In this document: positions 52,301 to 62,820 of the stretch, in pieces
How positions within the stretch are numbered: the first letter of the stretch is position 1
Layout of the letters: each line of letters begins with the position of its first letter
Assembly: GCA_016648135.1 (NCBI GenBank)
Contig: JADDOH010000292.1
Location: 124,001 to 188,000 of the forward strand
Origin: Agrypnia vestita
Lineage: Eukaryota > Arthropoda > Insecta > Trichoptera > Phryganeidae
Reading direction: 5' to 3'
Length of the DNA stretch: 64,000 nt
Program-made: the position numbers and the translations under genes
Notes under the pieces: model-generated
What the model saw: only the letters and a program-made list of their open reading frames with translations
Told to the model about the DNA's origin: nothing
Database searches by the model: none

Positions 52301-55300
52301 AAAAAAAATGTATCCTTTTAATCTGTTTTCATATGAGTAAATTTATTCATCTCCCATGTACTTATTTTTTACTTTGTTAATGTCTATACTTTGTTTTTCA
52401 ATTTTTAGTATATATTGTATCTTGAAGATACAACGTATATTTAAAAATCCATTGGAACTGAAATATGTCGGTATTTTTAACAAACAAGTGGTGTAAACAA
52501 AGATTATTCTAAAAATATTTTAATATGTATGTACATAATATGTTCCGGGTACACAATTACTGGATTTGTCCTTTGCAGGATTACTATTTAATTAAGATGA
52601 ATTATATAAGTCTCACAGAGACAAAGCTATTAATATGACAAATGTGTATGGAAGTCTCATATAAGCCCAGGGCTTACAAAATAGATATTATGTATTATTT
52701 ATTATAAAGAAATTCAGAGCCTGTAAACCAAGAACAGTGCGCCGGTGGCTATAGCTCTGAATTATTTCTTAAGTCAATATAATTCACAAGAATTTACTAA
52801 TGTAATAAACTATTAATTTGTTAAAATAATACTATGTTTCGGGGCCGTTAGTCCCTTTACCTGGATACAAAGAAATAATTTATATATAATTAATAAAAAT
52901 AAACTTAGTTTTCACGTTTGTATTAAAAAATATCAACAGGTTTCAGAGCCTATATGGCCCCTACAACGATATACATTTGTATTACAAAATTAAATTTAAA
53001 AATCAAGGTGTAGACAATCAAAATATTTAAAAAAATATATGTGGAAAATTAATAAATAATAAATTTTATAAATAAAATGAATTATTCATTTTCCATATAT
53101 ATATACAGGGTTATTTGTAAAATATTAATAACCTTGCAGGACTATATTCCTGCCTTGATTATGAGTCGAAAATGTTCAAGCTATTTTGACCTAATGTCAA
53201 TAGTTAAGGAGATATGCGACATCAAAGTTTGCATTTTTTTCCCAATATTTCTGACAATTTTTTTGTAAAACGTTGAACTATCATTACAGTAACACATATC
53301 GATTACGAAAAATTCGTTGGTTTCAATACAAGTTAAATAAAATGATAAAAACCCTGAAAAAATTCCAATTGGAATGTTTTCCAATTGGAATTCGAAGGTT
53401 TTTATTTTTTTATTTGACTTGTTTTAAAGGGAATGAATTTTTTATTTTCGATATAAGTTATTGTAACGATAGTCCAACGTTTTACAAAAAATAAGTCAGG
53501 AATATTAAAAAAAAATGCAAACTTTGATGTCGCATATCTCCTTAACTATTGATATTAGGACATAATAGCCTGAACATTTTCGACTCATAATCAAGGCTGG
53601 AATATAGTCCTGCGAGGTTATTAATGTTTTACAAATAACCCTGTATATGTATCCTGACGAAGTGGCCATAGACTCTGAAACATGTTGATATTTTTCAATA
53701 AAAAAGTGATGAAAACTAAGTTTATTTTTATAAATTATAATAACAAAGTACCCACTAAACATAAAAATAAATTTAAAAAATAACTATTTGTAAAAAGGAC
53801 CTGGTTATTTATAATATTCAATTTACTATTAACACTTATTTCTACAATTTGTAATTTATCATACCTTGATTCTTTTTAATTTGTGTGTAAAATTTGTAAA
53901 CACTTATTTATATCAAGAGAATGATGCTTAGCCAAAAGACGGCAGGAAAATCCAGAATAATTATTGCTATTTAAACACCTTAAGTGTTCCTTAACTCTTA
54001 ACTTAAAATTTCTTTTTTTCTTTATAACGTTTTTCCTATATAAATCTTATCAAAATCAATACAAATCAATTTATAAACACCCGATTTTTTAAAAAAATTA
54101 TCCTCATCCTTATTATTTATAATGTATTTTTTAAATTTATTAGGTACATAAAAATTATACAAAATCACAGTTTGATAACTTAGAAATTTTGGAAATTAGA
54201 AAAAGTGTTAATAGTAAATTGAATATTATAAATAACCAGGTCCTTTCTACAAATAGTTATCTTTTAAAATTATTTTCATGTTAAGTAGGTACTTTATAAT
54301 TATTCATTTTCCATATACATTTTTTAAATATTTTGATTGTTTATACTTTGATTTTTGAATTTAATTTTGTTAGTATTCAATTGTATCCTGACGAAGGGGT
54401 CATGGGCTCTGAAACATGTTGATATTTTTTAATACAAAAGTGGTAAAAACTAAGTTTATTTTTATTAATTATATTAATAAGGTCATCACAAAATTATTTT
54501 GCTGTTTTTGAAGAAACAAGTAATATCTTTTTCTTAATTCTCCTAGTCTCCTATATTTTTACAATACTAATAATAAATGAGTTTTTTTTTTCAAAATTTA
54601 TCAGATAAAAAATCATTGTTGAAATCATAAAATAAAAATAAATATAGTAATAATTATTATGATTTTTTTTTTTCCTTACAGTTGTATGATCTAGCAAACT
54701 TGTCCAGGTGACAGCGTCTGTTATACGAGTGGTGTCGTTTCCGGCATTAAGTAGTGGACAATTTGGAAAATTCACAATATTCCAAAAGCCTCCAACATTA
54801 AAATCCCCTTCACAGCTGTACGCGTGGCAATCGTTTTTATGGCCAAACACTACACCTGATTTATAAAAAATAGTTCAATAAAAAATCATATCACTATACA
54901 AATGCTCGAAATACTTTTTCCACAAAAGGCCACTAGGCCCTATTAATGTAACGAAACACTTTACAAAAGTTCCCAGGCTTGAGAAAATCACATCTATGTG
55001 ATTTTCTCAAGCTTGGTAATGTGTGTGCTCAAACCAGTGTCATGTGTGCTGGACTATGGGGGCACCACGCTATGATTATCACAACCACAAGTTATGATAA
55101 TCTACACATTGGTCATATGTTAATTTAAAGATACTTGATAATTTTTTCATCGTTTCCTCAACATCATGTTTGTATACTTCTCAATAATATATAGTTCAGT
55201 ATAAGATTAATGTATATTAGTACTTTGAACCTTCAAAGTTACGTAATTTAGCTACATTATTTATATTTAATTTTTATCTATACCTCTTCTTTATATAAAA

Positions 55301-58300
55301 CTTCTTTTTGTGAAAACAAAGTACATTTTTATTAATTATATAAATAGTAATTATTTCATGCCTTTTAATGGTAATACGCATGGTGAGGCCAATGGGTTTT
55401 ACTTAAAGTCTAAAAAATATTGAATTTTTACCATCGTATATTTATTTTATGATTTCCTATGATAATTTTCCTTTGCCCTATAACAATTAAAACAGAATAT
55501 TTTACGAGAATCTGAATTAATATCAGTAGGTATTTAGACCTTTGGGTTGTATCAAAAATACTCATTATTTTCTACAATACTAATTTTCGAAATTCCGATT
55601 GGTGCATGCTCATAACGTTTTTATTATTAACCTTATATAACGTAATCTAATATAATTATTTATCATAGCTCACCTATATTTGACTGCGGTGTATTTTCAG
55701 TAGCTTCACATGAAAGTATTTTTCTTATGACTGTGGAATTCTCAGCTACAAAAACATATTCTTTCTTAAGAGCATCCCTAACATCTGACATATTTAATAA
55801 GTAATCACTATGAAAAAAAACGTGTAGTTGTATTCGTTTTTCATAAATTTTAGTGATACGGCTGCTTACTAAGAGGAAATACGAGTCACTCGCAAGATGT
55901 GGGCTAAAATAACGCTTGTAATGAGAATCATATAAACTTTGCTCTGATCCTTCCTCGTAGCTAGAACTTCTGGTTCTGTTTGGTGGACTGATATAACTCT
56001 TATAACTAGAAGAATATGACCGTTTCCCTGACACTTCCTCGGAACTAAGACTTCTGGTTTTGAATTCAAATACATTCATGTACTCTTGTATAATTAATAA
56101 AGATTTTTTATCCAGATATAAAAATTCTTGTAATGAAGGCCATATTTCGTTAGTGATCTCAAACATTAATGAAAAAGCATTTTCATATTTTTTCTGATCG
56201 TTGATATAAAGAATTTTTTGCCCTTCTGGCTCCTGGATGTATTCAAGGGTGTTTATGGATAGGCACCAATAATAACCATCGCCAATCGTTGAAACTATTA
56301 AAAGTTTACGAAGATCAGTTTGTTCACCATCATGATCAAAAATGTGACGAGTTACGTTTGTTCTCACTGGGAAAAATGAGGTGGAGTCAGTGAAGCACCA
56401 TATATCGTCTATGGATATTTCCAAATTTACTTCAAAGATCAAATAATCGTTTCTGAAAAAAAAAGGTTTCTTAACTTAAATAAGTTCTAATATTATATTC
56501 AAGAACACATTCTTATTTGTGAAGTTGCAATTTTTTCAGAACAAAGTTCTGTGAAATTTGAAACCAAATCAATTAGAAAGACAATCTACGAAAAAATATT
56601 TGGCTACTACCGGCATTCAAACCACGGATCTCCTACATTCCGGGGCCGGCGCTTTTTCCAATTTAGCTATAGAAGCCTTGTATATTTCCGTGAATAAATC
56701 GACCTTATTTGTAAGTCTCATTTTTATTTTGTTCTGAAAAAATTGCAACTTCACAAATAAGAATGTGTTCTTGAATATAATATATGTATGTTGTATCAAA
56801 GGTGTCCAAAAATAAAATGAATTAAATGGTTAATTCTGGCGTCCATCTAGCGGTAGTATTGCTGTAGTATTAGTAACTCCCGTATCAAAAAAAGTGGATT
56901 GCTCTAAAAATGGAAAAAAAAAGATTAATCAATTAATAAAAATGAGACCTACATATAAGCTTGATATATTCACGGAAATATACAATGCTTCTATAGCTAA
57001 ATTAGATAAAGCGCTGCCCCCGGAATGGAGGAGATCCGTGGTTCGAATCCCAGTAGTAGCCAAATCTTTTTTCGTAGATTAGATTTTTCTGTATGTCTTT
57101 CTAATTGATTAAATAATTTGGTTTTAAAGTTCTAATATTTTCACGCTACGGTCAAATAAAATAATAAAATTTATTTTAAATAGCCAGAAAGAAAAGCGAG
57201 TAATGTTTAGTTTTTCTCTAGGTATGAACACCATAATCGATTATCAAAATGCTTCATCATATACTATCGGTGTTTGCCCGGCGTTGTCCGGCTTTCAGAA
57301 TTAGTTATAATTTAAAATAAAATGTAGGAGGTCCGGCGTAAGTGGTGTGCCTTTGTTTTGTGCATGGCATAAAGAGAAACGAAAATAACTTTTAACATTT
57401 AATACTATTGTAAATATTGAGATTTTTGAAAGGACTCACAGATAGCTTTGCTTTGTAATATTTTAATTAATTAATTATTATAAATTAATTAAAAAAGTTA
57501 ACTTCTTTAATAATAGCAGTATAACTAGTAGTAAAAAGTAAAAAAAAAAATATATAAAAAAAAAATAAAAAGAAAAAACTTTATATAAATGCACTATTTA
57601 TAGAATAATCAACATTTTTCTAGGCAAATGATCCATTCATTATATTTATTTTTTGTTCTTGTTAATGTCTATAATTCCAGCTATAATTTTTAGTAAACGT
57701 TGTATCTTGATGAGGAGATTATTGGCCCCGAAAGATGTTGATAATTCGCCAAATACTGGTCTCATGTAAAGTGTTGATCATTCAATAAATAGTAGGTAGT
57801 TTTCTGTAAACTGTTTGTTAATATAAATTGAAAAACTCGATTTTTATCAAACATTTTAATTCATTTCGCGCGCGCATATGCACAAGTTAGGGATATTATC
57901 ATGCATCTGCACATGCACTGTGTCAACAAAGCACAAACGATCAAATATATGAATTTTTGAAAAAAATAAGATAATTAATTTCTTTTAAAAACATATTTTA
58001 CATTTTCTTATGATAAACTCTTGGCCCCGAAAAATGTTGATTATTAATAAATTGTGGTTTGATACAAAGTGTTTTCTTTTTATTAATATTTATAAGTTAA
58101 GTCCAACACCTTTTTTTAAATTTTTTTTTATTTTATTGCCGTTTTACATAGAAAATGTTTTTTTTATGAAAAGGATTTATTTAATAAATCGAATTATTTT
58201 CCATTGTTGTCGATGCACTTTTGCCTTTTTAATGGAATTTCATTGATACCTTTGCTTTAGAAATTCTGGGGACGAGAATCGATGAAATCTTTAAAAGCGT

Positions 58301-60324
58301 TTTTCATCGCCTCATCGGAATTGAAATTTTTTCCTTCTAAAAAGTTATCCGAATTTCGAAAAAATGAAAATCAGTAGGTGCAAGGTTTGGCGAGTACGGT
58401 GGATGACGGAAAGGTTCCAGTTGAAGTTCCTGTAATTTTAAGATGGCCCTGCAGAGCGTGGATGAGCGTTGTGGTGGAGAAGTAGTGGACTGGAGCTATT
58501 GCCAAGTCTCGGTTGTTTGATGGCGAGCTTGTCCATCATCGTTTTCATTTTTTGACAGTGTACCTCTAATTATGGTGCCAGTAATTGTGGTGCCAGAACT
58601 CAAGAAGCTATAATAAATAATGCCGGCACAGGGCCACCATGCAGTCAAAAGTAGTTACTTTTGACGCAAACTAATTAATACCGTTTTGTCATTTACGTTG
58701 AAGGCTGTTTTTTTTTCTGTTTTTAGTCTGGTAGTTTGTTAAATAGTTTTAAAATGATGTAATTTTTAATTTGGTCTCCGTAAAGGTTAAGTAATTGAAT
58801 GTTTTGGCGTTTACTTTGTGGAAATCCATTTTAGATAATTATGAATAAAATATTAAAAGTTTTTTTCCCACTATTTAATTAAAAAAGTGGTGCCTAACTA
58901 GTCATAACTTTTCGGAATGTGCTAACCATATTATAGATAATTACCATACATTTAAAAATATACATCCTATATAAACAAACATACGGCCTAAAACAAAATA
59001 GTTTAGAAAAACTTTAAATTCATTAAAACCTAAACTCAACAAATAACATCATCAATAATCAATACAACCCTTCACATCACTCCTTCTAACAATGTTCCTG
59101 CTCTCCCACCACCTAGACAGCCCCTCCGCTTCTATTGAATCCACAAACCATACATCAAAGATACTCGTATGTTATACAAAAAAATTAAATAGTGAAAAAA
59201 AAACAACTTTCAGTGTTTTATTCATAATTATCCATAAAGGTTTTTTTTTATTTATTTCTAGTTTCTTATTTGTTATTTGTAGTGTTGTATATCTGTGTTG
59301 TATTTATGTTTTAAATCTGTCCTTCACGTATACTTCCAGTTTCAATTTGCAAAATTGTTTTTGAATCGATTAAATTTTAAATATCTTGTCAGGCTGGTCC
59401 TTTCATGATACTTTTAATTTTTTATTTGCGATAGTTAATTACTCTTAATTGGAGTCATTTTATTTTATCTAAATATGTTTGAAATGTGAGTCCATAACCG
59501 CTTAGGAGTTTTTTATAATTGAGTCTACAATACTATAGTATAAAAAATATCGCGTGTGCCTAGAACTACAGTCGTGTAGGTGAGAGAATTGACCTAATAG
59601 TGCTCTTAGTTTATTGCATGTGTCTTCTAGGTGGTTTATCCAACTGAAGAGTTTTTCTATAGTTAGTCTCTAATATTCCTGCGATGTGGTTAAAACCTGA
59701 GTCAAATGTTTTTATTATTATTAACTGATATATAAAAGTGGTTGATAAAAAAAAACAAATATATAAATATTTAAAAACTTACTCTGTATATAAATATGTT
59801 ATCTCTAAATTTGATACATTCTTGAAGTATTCTTGATCATGACTAATTGGTAGTACACATATTCTAGAAAGTTTCGTGTCACAACTTTTCATCATCAGCA
59901 TTCCGGTCTGGAAGTCCACCGCGGTGCACATATCTTTGTGGTTACTGCTGTGGAGAGAGAGGCTAAGGTTTCTTAATGGCTGTCCCATATTAACATCTCC
60001 TAAACACCAATTAATTATAGGTCCATCTTCATAGGCCCTCACGTAATCTGTCCAGAACACGGTACCCGGAAAAAAATGGATTTTACGATAATTATAATAG
60101 AAATTATAGAAATCGATGGTCACCTCATTACCAGGGCACCCGACATATTTGCTTACAAAAGTTTCTGGTGGTTTGATTTGATAACATTTATAACCACCGC
60201 GTGGACTCGGTTGGAATCCTTCACTGCACTTCCATTGCGCCAAGAGTTTCTCAGGAAAGTGGAGTAATATCAAACCGCATATAAGAAGCAATAATTTTAC
60301 TAAGTTAGATAGATCATTCATCAT
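47968..60324 (-). CDS. Adhesion-type GPCR with lectin-like N-terminus, five coding exons (complete gene model)
   Basis: The joined minus-strand exons 60324-59783, 56452-55674, 54855-54680, 50207-49889 and 49340-47968 give 3,189 nt, or 1,062 residues plus stop. Every junction has GT/AG and the phases match (2, 1, 0, 1). Residues 1-30 are a hydrophobic signal peptide. About 33-156 looks like a C-type lectin domain. About 500-725 fits the GAIN region. The GPS motif (Cys688, Cys706, Cys720, Cys722) ends in CYHLT, with cleavage predicted between Leu725 and Thr726. Seven hydrophobic segments follow (about 742-1000), then a tail of about 65 residues. The family are surface receptors that usually self-cleave at the GPS and are activated by the exposed tethered peptide. 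The arrangement recalls the insect orphan adhesion GPCRs (Drosophila CG11318/CG15556 group) more than latrophilin, but ligand and orthology are unknown. The start is the first of two adjacent Met codons before the signal peptide; untranslated upstream exons cannot be excluded. Confidence 0.87.
49701..49738 (+). repeat. Decayed copy of the ribozyme-like motif
   Basis: GACCGTTGACCCCGAACATG followed by TTGATAATTATATAAATAGT keeps the 3' half and flank of the family but has lost the CTGANGA core. It lies in receptor intron 4. Confidence 0.4.
49889..50207 (-). CDS. Receptor exon 4: part of the GAIN region
   Basis: The acceptor is taatttcag before 50207 and the donor is CTCAAG|gtattt. It codes residues 500-605 in phase 0. 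The content (an alternation of helices, then beta-like strands such as LLMIVQPRLTIIVAD) and the position before the GPS fit the GAIN domain of adhesion GPCRs. This assignment rests on position and general pattern, not on a profile search. Confidence 0.82.
50351..50892 (+). mobile_element. Internally deleted mariner/Tc1-type element in receptor intron 3
   Basis: It is flanked by TA; the left end has CAGGGTAGGGCAGAGCAACT and the right end reads CAGGGTTTGCAACTGTCTTA in reverse. The frame 50485-50661 begins MEWTMVERAFAVEAYFSNGR (an N-terminal transposase start common in insect elements, DUF4817 type) and passes directly into AWSPDLAPCDYFFRGFLKS (the catalytic C-terminal block), so the middle is deleted in frame. 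It then stops. Non-autonomous. Confidence 0.75.
52511..52655 (+). repeat. Dispersed repeat shared with 42213-42353
   Basis: AAAATATTTTAATATGTATG, CACAATTACTGGATTTGTCC and AGTCTCACAGAGACAAAGC align with the copy at 42.2 kb. Nature unknown. Confidence 0.7.
52831..52868 (-). repeat. Decayed ribozyme-like motif
   Basis: The minus strand reads TATCCAGGTAAAGGGACTAA, CGGCCCCGAAACATAGTA. The outer TATC is kept but CTGANGA is mutated. Confidence 0.35.
52931..52973 (-). repeat. Decayed ribozyme-like motif
   Basis: The minus strand reads TATCGTTGTAGGGGCCATAT, AGGCTCTGAAACCTGTTGAT A. The outer pair TATC/GATA and GAAAC are kept; the CTGANGA core is lost. Confidence 0.35.
53106..53643. mobile_element. 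538-bp near-perfect palindromic MITE in receptor intron 3
   Basis: It is flanked by TA (53104-53105 and 53644-53645). The left arm CAGGGTTATTTGTAAAATAT and the reverse of the right arm CAGGGTTATTTGTAAAACAT pair almost to the centre, where ATTCCAATTGGAAT stands. Arms are about 260 nt each. TA duplication and CAGGGT ends suggest a Tc1/mariner-type partner transposase. Partial relatives are at 2823, 35040 and 45616. Confidence 0.88.
53650..53690 (+). ncRNA. Hammerhead-ribozyme-like motif (Penelope-type)
   Basis: TATC-CTGACGA, a 16-nt stem-II region (AGTGGCCATAGACTCT), GAAAC-AT-GT-T and GATA stand in hammerhead order. TATC pairs with GATA as stem I and stem III is only AC/GT, as in the small variants of Penelope-like elements. 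Stem II is imperfect in this copy. It is antisense to the receptor gene. Confidence 0.4.
53744..54310. repeat. Inverted repeat between two ribozyme-like motifs
   Basis: 53790-53850 (ACTATTTGTAAAAAGGACCT, GGTTATTTATAATATTCAAT) pairs with 54205-54262. Similar arms occur in part at 49610-49670 and 51960-51990. Confidence 0.7.
54384..54424 (+). ncRNA. Hammerhead-ribozyme-like motif (Penelope-type)
   Basis: TATC-CTGACGA, AGGGGTCATGGGCTCT (4-bp stem AGGG/CTCT-type with one wobble), GAAAC-AT-GT-T and GATA. Core residues are complete and stem I pairs. The following AAAAGTGGTAAAAACTAAGT is shared with the copy at 53650. Confidence 0.45.
54680..54855 (-). CDS. Receptor exon 3: short cysteine-containing ectodomain exon
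   Basis: The acceptor is ataaatcag before 54855 and the donor is ACAACT|gtaagg. It codes residues 441-499 and begins by completing a Gly codon split with exon 2. It contains Cys450, Cys455 and Cys473 and a Trp/Phe-rich stretch (GGFWNIVNFPNCP). No domain was assigned. It ends in phase 0, which agrees with the next exon. Confidence 0.82.
54977..55012. repeat. Perfect 17-bp hairpin in intron 2
   Basis: GCTTGAGAAAATCACAT, loop CT, and its exact complement. Confidence 0.95.
55674..56452 (-). CDS. Receptor exon 2: ectodomain with in-frame tandem duplication
   Basis: The acceptor is a T-rich tract ending in cag just before 56452 and the donor is ATAG|gtgagc. The single leading base completes Glu181 and the exon codes residues 182-440. 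No known domain was recognised. Residues about 313-340 and 341-368 are an imperfect tandem duplication rich in Ser, Tyr and Arg (each begins TRS and contains YKSYISP or YKRYFSP). The exon has several N-glycosylation sequons. Its reading frame is open across the whole exon, which supports a functional gene. Confidence 0.85.
56495..57126. mobile_element. Composite tRNA-like inverted element with 13-bp target duplication (copies 4 and 5)
   Basis: AAGTTCTAATATT stands at 56482-56494 and 57127-57139, so all between is one insertion. The first half (to 56783) has arms of about 55 bp (TTCAAGAACACATTCTTATT; complement ending at 56780) around a minus-strand tRNA-like core (56610-56680). The second half holds a plus-strand core (56990-57060, box B GGTTCGAATCCC) and ends TTCTAATTGATTAAATAATT TGGTTTTA. 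It lies in receptor intron 1. Confidence 0.75.
57703..57743 (+). ncRNA. Hammerhead-ribozyme-like motif, variant core
   Basis: TATC-TTGATGA, a stem closed by GGAG/CCCC-type pairs, GAAAG-AT-GT-T and GATA. The first C of the core is T here and GAAAC is GAAAG, so activity is doubtful. Receptor intron 1, antisense. Confidence 0.3.
58011..58041 (+). repeat. Decayed ribozyme-like motif and flank
   Basis: TTGGCCCCGAAAAATGTTGA followed by TTATTAATAAATTGTGGTTT matches the 3' half and flank of the family. Confidence 0.35.
58180..58560 (-). pseudogene. mariner transposase C-terminal relic
   Basis: The minus strand reads NSDNFLEGKNFNSDEAMKNA, FKDFIDSRPQNF and KGINEIPLKRQKCIDNNGK, close to the end of the mariner at 25688-26535 but a separate, more decayed copy. 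Upstream text (DLAIAPVHYFSTTTLIHA) carries shifts. No terminal repeats were found. Receptor intron 1. Confidence 0.75.
58640..59782. other. Receptor intron 1, remainder
   Basis: AT-rich intron sequence; the 90-codon plus-strand frame at 59092-59364 is hydrophobic at its end but has no family motif and no support as a gene. Confidence 0.45.
59783..60324 (-). CDS. Receptor exon 1: signal peptide and C-type-lectin-like domain
   Basis: This exon codes residues 1-180 plus two bases of codon 181 and ends at donor ACAGA|gtaagt. The leader runs of Leu/Ile (residues 8-22) form a signal peptide. Cysteines 33, 47, 63, 133, 148 and 156 are spaced like a long-form C-type lectin fold, with FWTDY near 90 in the WIGL position and SCDTKLSRIC at 147-156 matching the C-terminal lectin signature. 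The Ca2+/sugar motifs (EPN or QPD, WND) are not visible, so a protein rather than sugar ligand is more likely; that last point is inference. Confidence 0.85.
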
Positions 60325-62015
60325 TGAGAAATGCGGTATTTTAAGATCTTTTCAAGTATTTGATCTCAATTCAATTTCGCAATTTTCTGTAACAAAATAG
60401 AAAAAACTTACTTGCATATTTAATAACATAACATTTATACCCAAAAAGATTTGTGCGGAGTGTATTGAATCTTGCGAAATTCCACCAAATAATATTTTTA
60501 TTTTTATTTTTATTTTTTTATTTTTTATTTTTAAATACTATATATGTCGTGAGACGTCGATTCGAAGACATTTATTTTTTATTTTAGGTATCACAAACTA
60601 ATAGTATCATTTGTACCACTTCAAAACAAATGCTAATAATTTTTGTAAATTGAAGCATTATCGATTATATTAATTATCTCCCTAAACATCGTATTGTATT
60701 AATATACATTTTAACCAATATGTAAGTATCAATTAACACAATCACGCCAAAGAACAATAACTTCTACTATGCGTGAGTACACGCTCCTCCATTTTTTAAA
60801 ATAAGACCTATAGGTACTTTCACAGCTGGTAGCAATCTCTAAAGGACCTTTAAAAATCTAAAAAAATACTATGTAAGTTTTAAGACATACGAAAACATTT
60901 GAATGGGTGCCTCGTAGAAAAAAAAGATTTTTATTTTACATTTTTGAATCACCCTAATGCATATATATTTATAAATAAATTCTTACCTGTGTTTCACAAA
61001 AGACACAACATTAATATTGAAGGTTTTTTGTGTACGATATAACAAACCTCGAAGGATAAGAAATATCACTAGTTCCTTATTTACGAAGATAAAAATTAAT
61101 CGTAAGCAAATACAACCACAGAGATACAATGAACAGGGCCGAATACAGGTATATTTGTAGTATTTATTATTTTGAATTATTTAATTATAATATATATATC
61201 ATATATAATGCGCACATCTATCCAATCTAATCGGACTGGCCTATGACGGATTTAATCAATCGTCACGATACTAAATGGGTATATATATACTATCTATGCC
61301 GCGGTATATTATATCAGATATATATATAATTAATAACTTAATAGTCCCCTATCCATATAGATATATATATTATTATTATAATGATACCTAACAGCACTCA
61401 AATGTATACAAATTATTTTTTCTTGCGTGTAATGTCATTGGTGTCACCTCCCTTCTCTCACTCCGGTACTTGAACGTGGAGTTCATGATCGAATGATAAC
61501 ATGTATAACACGACATCTAGTGATCGGACATGGAACTAAGCAAAAACAGGAGGTAACAAGACGGGCTGGGGTATTAAATATAAATGTAATAATCCACAGA
61601 ACCACCAATCAAGATCGTAGGCGTTAAGGAATACTGACAAGGTTAGGTTTATGCGGGAGACTAAAAACTTATCCCTCCTCGGAGGTGATGAATAGGCACC
61701 TTTTTTTGAATTTCGTACTGTGTGAATGTGTTTGACATCGGCTCACCCACGGATGGGTCAGTACCAGACACGTGAGGGTTAGACTATAGGGTAGATGACA
61801 GGGGCGCAGAACGGGGGGGAAAGAAGGGGACAACCGATAGGGAGATAAGGGTTCAGCAGAAACAAAAGAAGATATGATACAAGTCGCTCCCAAAAATTAA
61901 TTTTTGTTTATTATGAAATTAGCCGTATGCTAGTGAAATATTACGGAACATGAAATGATTCGCGTCTTTGCTAAGCCCTAATATATATAATATATTTTTG
62001 ACGGTCCACAAAGAG
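60325..62015. other. Upstream flank of the receptor gene
   Basis: This should contain the promoter and any 5' untranslated exons, none of which could be placed with confidence. A mixed (AT)n patch lies at 61,185-61,390. Confidence 0.4.
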
Positions 62016-62016
62016 G

Positions 62017-62170
62017 TGGTGGTAGCAATGTGGCCAAGGTGCCGCTCTGGCATTTGCGCATCCGAGGTTCACGTTTTACTTCCAGCTGTGTAATTTTTTT
62101 CAGCCATGAATTTGAACGAAATTACGGACGTCACAGGAAATTACGGACAGACAGACAGCAAAATTATTAT
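62017..62170 (+). mobile_element. Possible tRNA-headed SINE
   Basis: GGTAGCAATGTGGCCAAGGT (box A-like) and CGAGGTTCACGTTTT (box B-like) are about 35 nt apart, followed by a body with ATTACGGACAGACAGACAG, similar to 19750-19800. Confidence 0.35.
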
Positions 62171-62519
62171 ATTGGATATTTTTTTATGGAAGATATGTGT
62201 GAAATTCGTTTGAACTAATTGTTCTCATTGTAAAAGAATTGCGTTGATTGCATCATTTGGTTGATTTGAAAAAAAACTAAATTTGTACAATTAAATACTG
62301 AATAAATTAAATTGATTTAATTGAGTATATCAAATATAAAAACAATACAAAATCTTCAATCTGCCATTGTAAAAAAGATCGCATCCCCACAAGTTCACGA
62401 ACAAAGACATAATATTAAATTAATGTATGCATCGGTCAATATTCTGCCAGTTCATAGGTTAATACTATTTCAAAAATTAATTTTATTATTCGTTTTAATC
62501 TAATTATATTTGATTAATT

Positions 62520-62561
62520 ACACCTAAATGTTTCGGAAAAACCTTCCCATCGTAAGGGTGT
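62520..62561 (-). ncRNA. Hammerhead-ribozyme-like motif, core mutated
   Basis: The minus strand reads ACACC-CTTACGA, stem GGGAA/TTTCC with a GGTT-type loop, GAAAC-AT-TT-A, GGTGT. Stem I (ACACC/GGTGT) is perfect. The core G5 is T, which should block activity. Confidence 0.35.
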
Positions 62562-62644
62562 TTTATATATGTCAAAATATCAAAATGAATTATATCTTTT
62601 GTTTTGGTTTTCTAAATTATTTAAAAAAATATTTTTAATATTAT

Positions 62645-62820
62645 TATTCTTCTTCTTCTTCCTTAGCCTTTTTCCCTCCACTGCTGGATGTAGGCCTCTT
62701 CCATTTTCTTCCACTCATCTCTATTTCTCCCCCTTCGCATCCAGGTTCTTCCTGCTTGCTGGACTATGTCATCAGACCACCTTTTGGGAGGTCTTCCGAC
62801 GCTTCTATTTTTTGTCCAGG
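62645..62820 (-). pseudogene. LINE tail fragment
   Basis: The minus strand reads GRPPKRWSDDIVQQAGRTWM, RRGRNRDEWKKMEEAYIQQW, the typical last residues of an insect non-LTR polymerase, followed by a GAAGAAGAAGAAG tail. Confidence 0.7.

Noticed and set aside
59092..59364. 90-codon plus-strand ORF inside intron 1 as a nested gene
   Set aside because: Low-complexity hydrophobic text, no homologous motif, no promoter or polyadenylation context.
60387..60411. 5'-UTR intron just upstream of the receptor start
   Set aside because: There is a gtaagt and a ttgttacag, but only 25 nt between them, too short to splice.
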